A stretch of 14,377 bases of DNA from JBBRLA01 sp038231615 (GTDB lineage Bacteria > Myxococcota_A > Polyangia > Palsa-1104 > JAEUJZ01): NCBI GenBank assembly GCA_038231615.1, contig JBBRLA010000145.1:1-14377 (forward strand), given 5' to 3'. The notes below the pieces were generated by a model. It searched no databases. It saw only the letters and a list, made by a program, of their open reading frames with translations, and was not told the DNA's origin. The stretch's first letter is position 1. Every line of letters starts with the position of its first letter. Below are positions 1 through 5,954 of this stretch, one piece after another. The position numbers and the translations under genes are program-made.

Positions 1-15
1 CGGAAGCTCCGGCAT
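1..15 (-). CDS. mutM: 5' end of a gene starting MPELP, probable formamidopyrimidine-DNA glycosylase (partial)
   Basis: Only five codons are in the window: read leftwards from position 15 they are ATG CCG GAG CTT CCG, giving M-P-E-L-P. A strong ribosome binding site (GAGGAG on the minus strand, positions 27 to 22) sits six bases before the ATG, so this is very likely a real start. MutM/Fpg proteins almost invariably begin MPELPEVE. The mature enzyme uses Pro2 as the catalytic nucleophile and Glu3 as an acid in excising 8-oxoguanine and other oxidised purines. The start plus the ribosome binding site is seen; the identity is inferred from five residues and family knowledge. It lies 186 bp downstream of the stop of the leftward small membrane protein gene, so it may have its own promoter. 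An unrelated protein starting MPELP cannot be excluded. Confidence 0.55.
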
Positions 16-150
16 GGCAAACTCCTCTACGGAAAAGTCAGGGACCGGGCCGAAACATAGGAGGCGGGCGCGATGCGTGCAAGTGGGGGATTTCTTCCCA
101 GTTGGGGCCCTTGTCCCGTCCACTGGTTTTCGTGCATTGACAGCAGGGGG

Positions 151-182
151 GAAAGACGGAGTCTATTGCTCCTGTGGCTTTC
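151..182 (-). terminator. weak hairpin downstream of the DUF6843-like gene
   Basis: Two short complementary arm pairs face each other about 20 bases after the stop codon at 202: GAAAG (151-155) with CTTTC (178-182), and GGAG (158-161) with CTCC (169-172). They are separated by an internal loop. On the minus strand the hairpin is followed by a run of C, not T, so it is not a canonical intrinsic terminator. It could mark the transcript end between this gene and the mutM-like gene, but the case is weak. Confidence 0.18.
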
Positions 183-201
183 CTGAGGCCCGGGGGATCG
201 C

Positions 202-672
202 TCAGGGAGTCGCCGCGACCCGTCCCAGCGCGTGATCACTGGTGCGCACCAAGTGCTCATGCTCCGGCCCGGTGCCGACGACATAGTATACATTGCCCAG
301 GTGGTCTGCGCTGACCGAGCGCAGCTTGACCTGCGGGTCGGCCGGGGCGCCAGAGCCCCCCTGAAACGGCAGCGCGGACCCATCGCGATACGCTGCCGTG
401 GTATCGTGCCATTCGGCCAGCGGATTGGCCCCGTCCACCTGTAGCAGCCCGGAATCGGGGATCTGATAGACGAAGGTGCCGTCTGCACGACGCTGCGGCG
501 CGGTGGCCCCAGGGTGGCGCGAAATCTGGAACTGGCCACGGTACCCATCCGGGACGACGAAGTGGACCTGCACCGGCTCCGATGTCCCACGCAGTGCACG
601 GATCACAGCGTAGGCGCCCGCCATCGCGGCCAGACCACCCACAATAATAAAGATCTTGGTCAAGCGCATCAT
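202..672 (-). CDS. small membrane-anchored protein, DUF6843-like
   Basis: This is a 156-residue protein. Residues 4-28 form one hydrophobic segment preceded by R3 and K6, consistent with an N-terminal membrane anchor or uncleaved signal with the rest outside the cytoplasm. The following region contains F-V-V-P-D-G-Y-R-G-Q-F (38-48), and later G-L-L-Q-V (75-79) and N-V-Y-Y-V-V-G-T (127-134). I associate this pattern (VPxGYxGxF near the anchor, a VGT-type strand near the end) with the DUF6843 family of unknown function; that assignment is from memory. The start has two adjacent ATGs (672 and 669), with AGG and GAGG on the minus strand just before them. Only 3 bp separate it from the stop of the upstream DUF4157 gene, so the two are almost certainly cotranscribed. 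Possible roles include an accessory or immunity-like partner of that protein, but nothing in the sequence proves this. Confidence 0.7.
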   Translation of the reverse strand: MMRLTKIFIIVGGLAAMAGAYAVIRALRGTSEPVQVHFVVPDGYRGQFQISRHPGATAPQRRADGTFVYQIPDSGLLQVDGANPLAEWHDTTAAYRDGSALPFQGGSGAPADPQVKLRSVSADHLGNVYYVVGTGPEHEHLVRTSDHALGRVAATP

Positions 673-675
673 GCC

Positions 676-2055
676 TCAGCCTGGCGAAAAGGTCTTGGTG
701 AAGGTGGTCGAGGTGTTGAGGTTCCAGACTCCGGGCCCGGCGTCAGCCGCGCTGTAGGTGTATTGGCTGGCCCCGTTGACCAGCAGTTCGTAGCATGGGA
801 ACTGGTTGTGCTTGCCATCGACAATCACCTCGATATCATCGCCCTTGGGCACTATGCGCAGGTTGATCTTGTAGTCGATATTCGGCGACACCGCAACGAA
901 CGGGTAGCCGGCGCTGGCCAGAAAGGTCATCGAGGTGGTGGTGGGGTACGACTCGGAACCCGTGGCCCCTGCGGTCTTCTCCAGCGGGCCCTCGACCGAG
1001 CCCTCCTTGCCTCCGACGATGCCCATGGACTCCCGGGTGATCACTCGGTGACTTGGTGAACAATCATGGGTCAAGCTGGCTGAAAGGTTCTGGCCCGGCG
1101 CATAAGTGACGGTGCCGATGCTGTGCAGGCGGTGGCTGCCGCCGCCGAAGCCACGGTCGTCGCTGCTACAAAAGTAATTGGCCCAGGGGTTTATCTGCCC
1201 TGGCTCCGGCAGCCAGTTCGCGGGCGAGGTGATAGCCGCCAAGCTGGCGTCGAACGCCGCCTGGTTCTTCAACCCCTTGGGCTGCTTGTGGGCGGTCAGC
1301 GGCTTACCCTTCCAACTCGGAATGAAGGCCGCGAACTCGATTTTGAAGGTCTTCTTTTGACCGCCGGTCGCGACATCTTTGGCCGGTGCTCCACCGGCCC
1401 CCTCGGCTCCTCCGCTCTGGTTCGCGCCGCCCGCGCCGCCCGCGCCCGGGTCGGGGCTGCACTGTACGGCTTTGTGCTGGACCGCCCCTCCCCCGGCGCC
1501 GCCGGACTGGGGCGAAAGCAGGTCCGTCGCGGACTTGCCCTGTACCACCCGATCGGCGACCTGGTCCGCGTGCTGCTCATAGGCATCGCCCACTTGGCCG
1601 ACGCCCCCCGGAAGATGTACTCCTGTGCGCTGCTGTACCACGTGCGCGGCCTCATGGGCGGCGGTGTGCAGGTCGGGCGAACGAGCGAACGCGACGGAGT
1701 CGCCCGTGGCATAGGCCTCCGCCCCCATGCGACCGGCGGCGTCGGCGGCCTGTCCGCCAACGTGCGCGCGAACCCCGCTCACGTCATGGTCCCCGAACGC
1801 GTGCTGGATCGCCGCACCGTGGGGTAAACCCCCCCCGTTGCCCGAGACCCCCTCAGCAGCGATGGCGTGCAGATCCGCGGGATCGGTCGCCTTAGCGGCC
1901 CGCGATGCTCGTCTTTGCAAGAGCTTTCTTTGCAGCACGGCCCGCTGGAACGCGGCCCCCCCCATGCGGGTACCCCCTTCACCCGAGCCCGTGTCGCCGC
2001 GGGACAGAACCTGATCCGTCTGAACCTGCGAGTCGGACTTGTTTGATTGATTCAT
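676..2055 (-). CDS. DUF4157 (eCIS core-type, HExxH) protein with a DUF3238-like C-terminal domain
   Basis: The protein has 459 residues. The start at 2055 (MNQSNKSDS) is preferred to an upstream in-frame ATG at 2151 because a strong GGGGGAG (minus strand, 2068 to 2062) lies six bases before it. Residues about 77-170 form a DUF4157 domain, with L-P-H-G-A-A-I-Q (77-84), the zinc-protease-like HEAAH (134-138) followed by VVQQ, and E160-x2-A-D164 as the likely third ligand segment. Residues about 182-234 are a Gly/Ala-rich low-complexity linker. Residues about 236-459 resemble DUF3238: F-A-A-F-I-P (241-246), D-D-R-G-F (299-303), P-N-I-D-Y (391-395), F-P-C-Y-E-L (419-424). Cysteines 199, 296, 332 and 421 could form disulfides. 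There is no signal peptide. DUF4157 is known from toxins and effectors linked to extracellular contractile injection systems and from toxin N-termini; export and toxicity here are inference. It forms a unit with the small membrane protein gene 3 bp downstream. Confidence 0.82.
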   Translation of the reverse strand: MNQSNKSDSQVQTDQVLSRGDTGSGEGGTRMGGAAFQRAVLQRKLLQRRASRAAKATDPADLHAIAAEGVSGNGGGLPHGAAIQHAFGDHDVSGVRAHVGGQAADAAGRMGAEAYATGDSVAFARSPDLHTAAHEAAHVVQQRTGVHLPGGVGQVGDAYEQHADQVADRVVQGKSATDLLSPQSGGAGGGAVQHKAVQCSPDPGAGGAGGANQSGGAEGAGGAPAKDVATGGQKKTFKIEFAAFIPSWKGKPLTAHKQPKGLKNQAAFDASLAAITSPANWLPEPGQINPWANYFCSSDDRGFGGGSHRLHSIGTVTYAPGQNLSASLTHDCSPSHRVITRESMGIVGGKEGSVEGPLEKTAGATGSESYPTTTSMTFLASAGYPFVAVSPNIDYKINLRIVPKGDDIEVIVDGKHNQFPCYELLVNGASQYTYSAADAGPGVWNLNTSTTFTKTFSPG

Positions 2056-2097
2056 GGCGAACTCCCCCAGGGTATGGACTGTTTTGGGCCTATTGAG

Positions 2098-2128
2098 TTT
2101 ATCGTCAGCCGCACGGAAAGGTTGTGAA
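2098..2128 (-). promoter_or_regulatory. possible promoter of the DUF4157 gene
   Basis: Read on the minus strand, TTCACA (2128 to 2123) resembles a -35 box with five of six matches. GATAAA (2103 to 2098) resembles a -10 box with four of six. The spacing of 19 bases is longer than ideal. The surrounding stretch is visibly more AT-rich than the genes, which suits a promoter. It lies 43 bases upstream of the chosen ATG at 2055. No operator is evident. Confidence 0.22.
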
Positions 2129-2528
2129 CATTTGCTAATTTTGCGCGGCAACCGAGGGGGTCAATCCGCCGGTGACCCTGGAAAGTGAAATTTTCCCGAA
2201 AGGCGACGCCCGGCATGTCCAACACTTTATACGCCGTGGTGGCAAACTCCCCGGTTTGCGCAGATTTCGGGACCGCCCCCTGTCCAGCACTCCCATCACC
2301 CCCTCCGATACCAGCGAGTACCTGCGGATGCGCTTGCGCCGGGTCGGCTGAGCCACGGCATGGTGCTCGTCGGGGACTGCTTCACCTGGGCGAATGGGGA
2401 AGTGGGCCGCCGAGACTGATTGATCCCGGCGGCGCGGCAGTGCCGGCCAAGGGCAGAGGCGCAGCAGCGGTCAGGGCCGGCGGCACCGCCATCGGCAAAG
2501 CCAACCCGGCAGGGAGGTGCGGCGATAA

Positions 2529-2558
2529 ATCGACGAGTGGGGAATCGACTTGTCGATT
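2529..2558. promoter_or_regulatory. AATCGAC repeat cluster, candidate operator
   Basis: The heptamer AATCGAC occurs at 2529-2535 and again at 2543-2549. The second copy is followed after two bases by its exact reverse complement, GTCGATT (2552-2558), giving a perfect 7-bp inverted repeat with a 2-bp centre. The cluster ends 14 bases before the first start codon of the rightward gene chain at 2573. That position fits an operator, or a hairpin in the leader near the ribosome binding site (GGTGA at 2563-2567). No known regulator motif was recognised and no clear -10/-35 pair was found beside it. Confidence 0.35.
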
Positions 2559-2572
2559 GCCTGGTGAAAAAC

Positions 2573-3244
2573 ATGCATATCCGTCGGGCCGTGCTAGCAT
2601 GTCGGGCCGTGTCGAAGCCCGCCTCAGCCAGCACCCCCACCGGCGGAACCTACCCGCGTCCCGCCAGCACGGTGAAGGTGGTCGACTCCGAGGCCCTGTC
2701 CCGGGTCACCGAGGAGAGCCGCCACATCGCGCGCATTCTCCGGCGGGAGAAGCTGACGGTGCTGGGCCTGTGCCCGGCCAGCGACGAGGTCGCGGTGCTC
2801 CCGGCGGCGGTGCAGATCGGCGTGGCCCTGTCCGAGCAGAGCGGCGCCCCGATCGCCCTGGTCGAGGCCAACGCTCGCTGGACGGCGATGCCGGTGGCCC
2901 CCGAGGCCGGCCGCACAAGCTTCTCGGGAAGCCTGCTTTTGACTCGCTGGCTGGCCGGGGACCGGCTGGCCCTGCTATCGCTGCCGCCGAATGCCTCGAT
3001 CGGAGCGGGGCTTATCGAGATGGAGCGGCTCATCCGATCCGGCCGGTCCATGTTCGAGCAGGTCCTCATCGATCTGACCGGCCTCGAACGACTCGGGGAG
3101 CATCTGGCTGCCGCCTCGATGTGCGATGCCCTGGTCTACGTCGCCAGGGCCGGCCTGACCACCGAAGAGGACCTCTTGCGCTTGACCCACGCCTTCACCG
3201 CCCATCGGACGCTTGGCGTGATCCTGGTAGGAACGACATCATGA
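2573..3244 (+). CDS. CpsD/CapB (BY-kinase)-like P-loop-fold protein with a degenerate Walker A
   Basis: The 223-residue protein follows the layout of CpsD/Wzc-type tyrosine autokinases of the MinD-like fold. There is a first strand L-T-V-L-G-L (61-66), then an LPAAVQIGVALSEQSG helix (76-91), a strand A-L-V-E-A-N-A-R (95-102) where the family has LIDAD-R, a Walker B-like V-L-I-D-L-T (164-169), a strand A-L-V-Y-V-A-R-A-G-x-T-T (186-197), and L-G-V-I-L-V-G (214-220) at the end. The loop where GxxGxGKS/T should be reads P-A-S-D-E-V-A-V (68-75), without glycines, Lys or Ser/Thr. The Walker A' Asp is Glu98, and the C-terminal tyrosine cluster is absent. ATP hydrolysis and kinase activity are therefore unlikely, and a regulatory or scaffolding role is inferred. 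The ATG at 2573 has GGTGA five bases upstream; GTG codons at 2591 and 2609 are alternatives. The stop overlaps the next gene's start (ATGA), so the two are translationally coupled. Confidence 0.68.
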   Translation: MHIRRAVLACRAVSKPASASTPTGGTYPRPASTVKVVDSEALSRVTEESRHIARILRREKLTVLGLCPASDEVAVLPAAVQIGVALSEQSGAPIALVEANARWTAMPVAPEAGRTSFSGSLLLTRWLAGDRLALLSLPPNASIGAGLIEMERLIRSGRSMFEQVLIDLTGLERLGEHLAAASMCDALVYVARAGLTTEEDLLRLTHAFTAHRTLGVILVGTTS

Positions 3245-4476
3245 ACCGCCTCCGCTCCTTCCCGCCGGCACGCCGGTTCCTGGAAAAAAACATCCACCGC
3301 TGGGTGGGCCCCTGGCTCTCGCAGATCAGCCGCTCGATGTTGCGGCAGGAACTGCGCGACCTGCGGGAGGTCCGCCCCCTGCACCACCTGATGTTCTGCT
3401 ACTGCGACCACTACGAGCCGGAGTGGGGCCTGCCGGGGCCGATCGTCGGCGAGGCCCGGGTCAAGGCGTGGCAGCACGGCTACCCTCGGGCCTTCTCCGC
3501 CTTCCGCGACGCCGAAGGGCGCCCTCCGCAGCACAGCTTCTTTTTTCCTGGCGAGGAATACCGCCCGCAGTACCTGGATCGGTTGACCGAGCTGGTCAAC
3601 CAGGGATTCGGCGAGATCGAACTGCACCTGCACCACGCCCACGACACCGCCGACGCGCTGCGACAGAAGATCGAGCACTACCTGCAGCAACTGGGGGCCC
3701 ACGGGCACTTCAGCCGGCCGGCGGGACACGGAGACAAGAAAGCGACCCAGATGCGCTACGGCTTCATCCACGGCAACTGGGCCCTGGCCAACGCCCATGG
3801 CGACGGCACGGGTTGCGGGGTAGACGAAGAACTCCTGGTGCTCTTCGACACCGGCTGCTACGCCGACTTCACCTTTCCTTCGGCGCCGCACCCGACCCAG
3901 CCGCACATCGTCAATCAGCTCTACTGGCCCACCGGGGACCTGACCAAAAACCGCAGCTACGAGCACGGCGAGGCCGCCCGGGTTGGCGGCAGGCGCGAGG
4001 ACCGGATCTTGATCGTCGAGGGGCCGCTGGCCCTGGACGTGCGCCCGGATCGCCTGCTGCCGCGCATCGAAGCCGCGGCGATCACCGCCACCGACCCCCC
4101 CACCCCGCACCGGGTGCGGACCTGGGTGCGTCAGGGGATCTGCGTGACCGGCCGGCCCGAGTGGGTGTTCGTGAAGATCCACACCCACGGGGCCCCCGAA
4201 CCGCAAGCGGCGGCCATCCTGGGGATGGCGGGGCAGGCCATGCACCGCGAGCTGACCACCCACTTCAACGACGGCATCGACTGGGCGCTGCACTACGTCA
4301 ACGCCCGGGAACTCTACAACATCGCCTGCGCTGCCATGGACGGTCACGAGGGCGACCCGGCGGCGTTCCGCGACTACCTGCTGCCGCCGCCATCGGCCAG
4401 CCCGCGATCGGTGTGCGAGCGCCGACCCGGCCCCGGGGAGACGGTCCCCCCCTTCGCCCCTGTGCTACTGGGGTGA
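3241..4476 (+). CDS. polysaccharide-deacetylase-fold (NodB-like) protein of unknown specificity
   Basis: The 411-residue protein has features of a glycoside hydrolase/deacetylase beta/alpha barrel. C-Y-C-D-H-Y-E-P (53-60) sits where deacetylases have the catalytic Asp motif. H-S-F-F-F-P (98-103) and E-L-H-L-H-H-A-H-D (127-135) form a His-rich strand in the position of the metal-binding HxxxH motif. F-I-H-G-N-W-A-L (175-182), C-Y-A-D-F-T-F-P-S-A (206-215) and K-I-H-T-H-G (312-317) follow. No signal peptide or transmembrane segment is evident. The ATG overlaps the upstream stop (ATGA), so it should be made together with the degenerate CpsD-like protein. That pairing points to exopolysaccharide or cell-surface carbohydrate work, which is inference. 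The last 30 residues are Pro/Arg-rich and probably disordered. The same reading frame is open further left, but 3241 is chosen because of the coupling and the start of recognisable fold. The substrate is unknown. Confidence 0.75.
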   Translation: MNRLRSFPPARRFLEKNIHRWVGPWLSQISRSMLRQELRDLREVRPLHHLMFCYCDHYEPEWGLPGPIVGEARVKAWQHGYPRAFSAFRDAEGRPPQHSFFFPGEEYRPQYLDRLTELVNQGFGEIELHLHHAHDTADALRQKIEHYLQQLGAHGHFSRPAGHGDKKATQMRYGFIHGNWALANAHGDGTGCGVDEELLVLFDTGCYADFTFPSAPHPTQPHIVNQLYWPTGDLTKNRSYEHGEAARVGGRREDRILIVEGPLALDVRPDRLLPRIEAAAITATDPPTPHRVRTWVRQGICVTGRPEWVFVKIHTHGAPEPQAAAILGMAGQAMHRELTTHFNDGIDWALHYVNARELYNIACAAMDGHEGDPAAFRDYLLPPPSASPRSVCERRPGPGETVPPFAPVLLG

Positions 4477-4508
4477 CAGCGGAAAAAATTCGGGCTACGG
4501 TGCGCCGA

Positions 4509-5954
4509 ATGCACCACACGAGTCCGGGCCCCGAGCCCCCCACCTCTGCCCTCTACCCCGCCCTGGACGCCGAAAAGAAGCCGGCCCTGCGCTTGGACCA
4601 GGCGTTGATCGAGGCCGACCGCTGCCTCTTCTGCTACGACGCCCCGTGCACCCGGGCGTGCCCGACGCACATAGATGTACCGCGCTTCATCAAGATGATC
4701 GCCAGCGGCAATCTGCCCGGGGCCGCGCGGACCATCCTGTCGGCCAACATCCTTGGGGCAAGCTGCGCCCGGGTGTGCCCCACCGAGGTGCTCTGCGAGG
4801 GGGCCTGCGTCCTTACGGACGTGTACCAGCCGATCGCCATCGGGCAACTTCAGCGCCACGCCACCGACCACGCCTTCGCCAGGGGGTTGCCGGCCTTCGT
4901 GGCCGGGCCGCGGCGCCCGGGGACGGTGGGCATCGTCGGCGCCGGGCCGGCGGGGCTGGCCTGCGCCGCGGAGCTTCTGTCGCAGGGGTATGAGTCGGTG
5001 ATCTACGAGGCGTCGGAGCGGCCCGGGGGGCTGAACACCTACGGCGTGGCCCAGTACAAGATGACCCCCGGCGCGTCGCTAGCGGAAGTCGAGTGGCTGG
5101 TGCGCTCGGGGGTGCAGATCCGCTGCGGGGTGCGGGTGGGCAAGGACGTGACACTGGCGGAGTTGGAGCAGCGCCATGACGCTATCTTTCTGGGGGTCGG
5201 CATGGCCGAGGTCCCGGGGCTGGGGCTGCCCGGCGAGGAGTTGCCCGGCGTGTTCGATGCGCTGGATCTGATCGCCGACCTGAAGCTCGGCCGGCCCACC
5301 GCGGTGCCCATCGCCGGGGCGCGGGTGGCGGTGCTGGGCGGGGGCAACACGGCCATCGACGTAGCGACGCAGACGGCGCGGGCCGGCGCCGCCGAGGTGT
5401 GGTTGGTCTACCGCCGCGGTTTTGCGGAGATGTCGGCCTACGCCCATGAGGTCCACCTGGCCGCGGAGCACGGGACGCGGATGGTCTTTCACACGGTGCC
5501 CTTGCGAATTCTCGGGCAGGGGCGGGTGCAGGGGCTGGAGGTCTCCGAGGTGCGGCCGGAAGTGGCCGCCCGCGATGAGCGAGTTGAAGCAGGCACTGCG
5601 GAAGCCGGGCCGACCGGCCCGGGCCAAAGCGAAAGAATGAAGGCCCGTCTGGTACCGGTGCCGGGGACCACGCGGCTCGTGCCGGTGGACGCGGTGGTGC
5701 GCGCCACCGGGCAGAAGGGGGCGGCGCTTTTGCGGCCCCGGGCCGGGGTGGCGCCTGAGGTGCGGAGCGACAGCGTGGTGGTGCCGGTGGACGCGGAGGG
5801 GCGGACCTCAAACCCGCGCTACTGGGCCGGCGGCGACTGCGTTTCCGGCGGCAAGGAAGTGGTCAACGCGGTGGCCGAGGGCAAGCGGGCCGCGCGGGGG
5901 ATCATCCGGGAGATCCTGTCTCATGTCGGTGGGCCCGGGACGGAGGTGAACTGA
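4509..5954 (+). CDS. preT: dihydropyrimidine dehydrogenase, FAD/Fe-S subunit PreT
   Basis: This is the electron-input subunit of NAD-dependent dihydropyrimidine dehydrogenase. It takes electrons from NAD(P)H to FAD and Fe-S clusters and passes them to PreA. The 481-residue protein has an N-terminal twin-cluster domain with Cys39, 42, 47 and 51 and Cys86, 90, 96 and 100. These belong to the C-x2-C-x4-C-x3-CP and C-x3-CP patterns shared with GltD and mammalian DPYD. An FAD Rossmann motif G-A-G-P-A-G follows (144-149), then a nucleotide motif V-L-G-G-G-N-T-A-I-D (275-284) with Y-R-R after the second strand (301-303), and a C-terminal A-G-G-D (440-443) that contacts FAD. It is about 70 residues longer than E. 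coli PreT; part of this is a segment at about 350-385. The start is uncertain: ATG 4509 lacks a clear ribosome binding site, while in-frame GTG 4473 overlaps the previous stop (GTGA). The stop overlaps the preA start by one base. Confidence 0.9.
   Translation: MHHTSPGPEPPTSALYPALDAEKKPALRLDQALIEADRCLFCYDAPCTRACPTHIDVPRFIKMIASGNLPGAARTILSANILGASCARVCPTEVLCEGACVLTDVYQPIAIGQLQRHATDHAFARGLPAFVAGPRRPGTVGIVGAGPAGLACAAELLSQGYESVIYEASERPGGLNTYGVAQYKMTPGASLAEVEWLVRSGVQIRCGVRVGKDVTLAELEQRHDAIFLGVGMAEVPGLGLPGEELPGVFDALDLIADLKLGRPTAVPIAGARVAVLGGGNTAIDVATQTARAGAAEVWLVYRRGFAEMSAYAHEVHLAAEHGTRMVFHTVPLRILGQGRVQGLEVSEVRPEVAARDERVEAGTAEAGPTGPGQSERMKARLVPVPGTTRLVPVDAVVRATGQKGAALLRPRAGVAPEVRSDSVVVPVDAEGRTSNPRYWAGGDCVSGGKEVVNAVAEGKRAARGIIREILSHVGGPGTEVN
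5942..5948 (+). promoter_or_regulatory. ribosome binding site of preA
   Basis: GGAGGTG lies inside the last codons of preT, five bases before the preA ATG at 5954. With the TGATG stop/start overlap this supports translational coupling of the two subunits, which suits equal amounts of PreT and PreA. Confidence 0.75.

Larger units (their letters stand above)
2056..2572. other. divergent intergenic region with little coding signal
   Basis: These 517 bases separate the leftward DUF4157 gene from the rightward CpsD-like gene. The left end is AT-rich and may carry the leftward promoter. A short ORF (GTG at 2172, stop at 2349-2351, 59 codons, rich in Arg) has GAGGGGG eleven bases upstream at 2154-2160. 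I do not recognise it and cannot separate it from chance; a remnant gene is possible. A small inverted repeat, GGAAA (2180-2184) with TTTCC (2192-2196), lies in the same stretch. From 2352 to 2520 I see no gene, RNA or repeat that I can support. The right end holds the AATCGAC repeats described separately. Confidence 0.5.

Noticed and set aside
14..235. 73-codon plus-strand ORF at the left edge
   Set aside because: It has no ribosome binding site, Arg/Gly-rich content, and overlaps the antisense start of the mutM-like gene and the end of the small membrane protein gene.
202..310. Resemblance of the end of the DUF6843-like protein (AD-x2-G...Y...G-x-G...HLVR-x-SD) to the Asp-box protein at the right edge, suggesting a truncated propeller
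   Set aside because: The match covers one short stretch, the G-x-x-W part of the Asp box is missing, and the VVGT segment is explained by the DUF6843-like fold. Probably chance.
2172..2351. 59-codon GTG-start ORF with GAGGGGG eleven bases upstream in the divergent gap
   Set aside because: It shows some coding-like bias but no recognised domain, a GTG start and long spacing. It is noted in the intergenic entry but not supported as a gene.
2185..3240. Upstream extension of the NodB-like gene frame, giving a 763-residue protein
   Set aside because: The extension overlaps the CpsD-like gene in another frame and is Arg/Gly/Pro-rich noise. The ATGA-coupled start at 3241 is far better.
3423..4508. 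Upstream extension of the preT frame, giving an 843-residue protein
   Set aside because: It runs out of frame through the NodB-like gene, and recognisable PreT sequence begins only near 4530.
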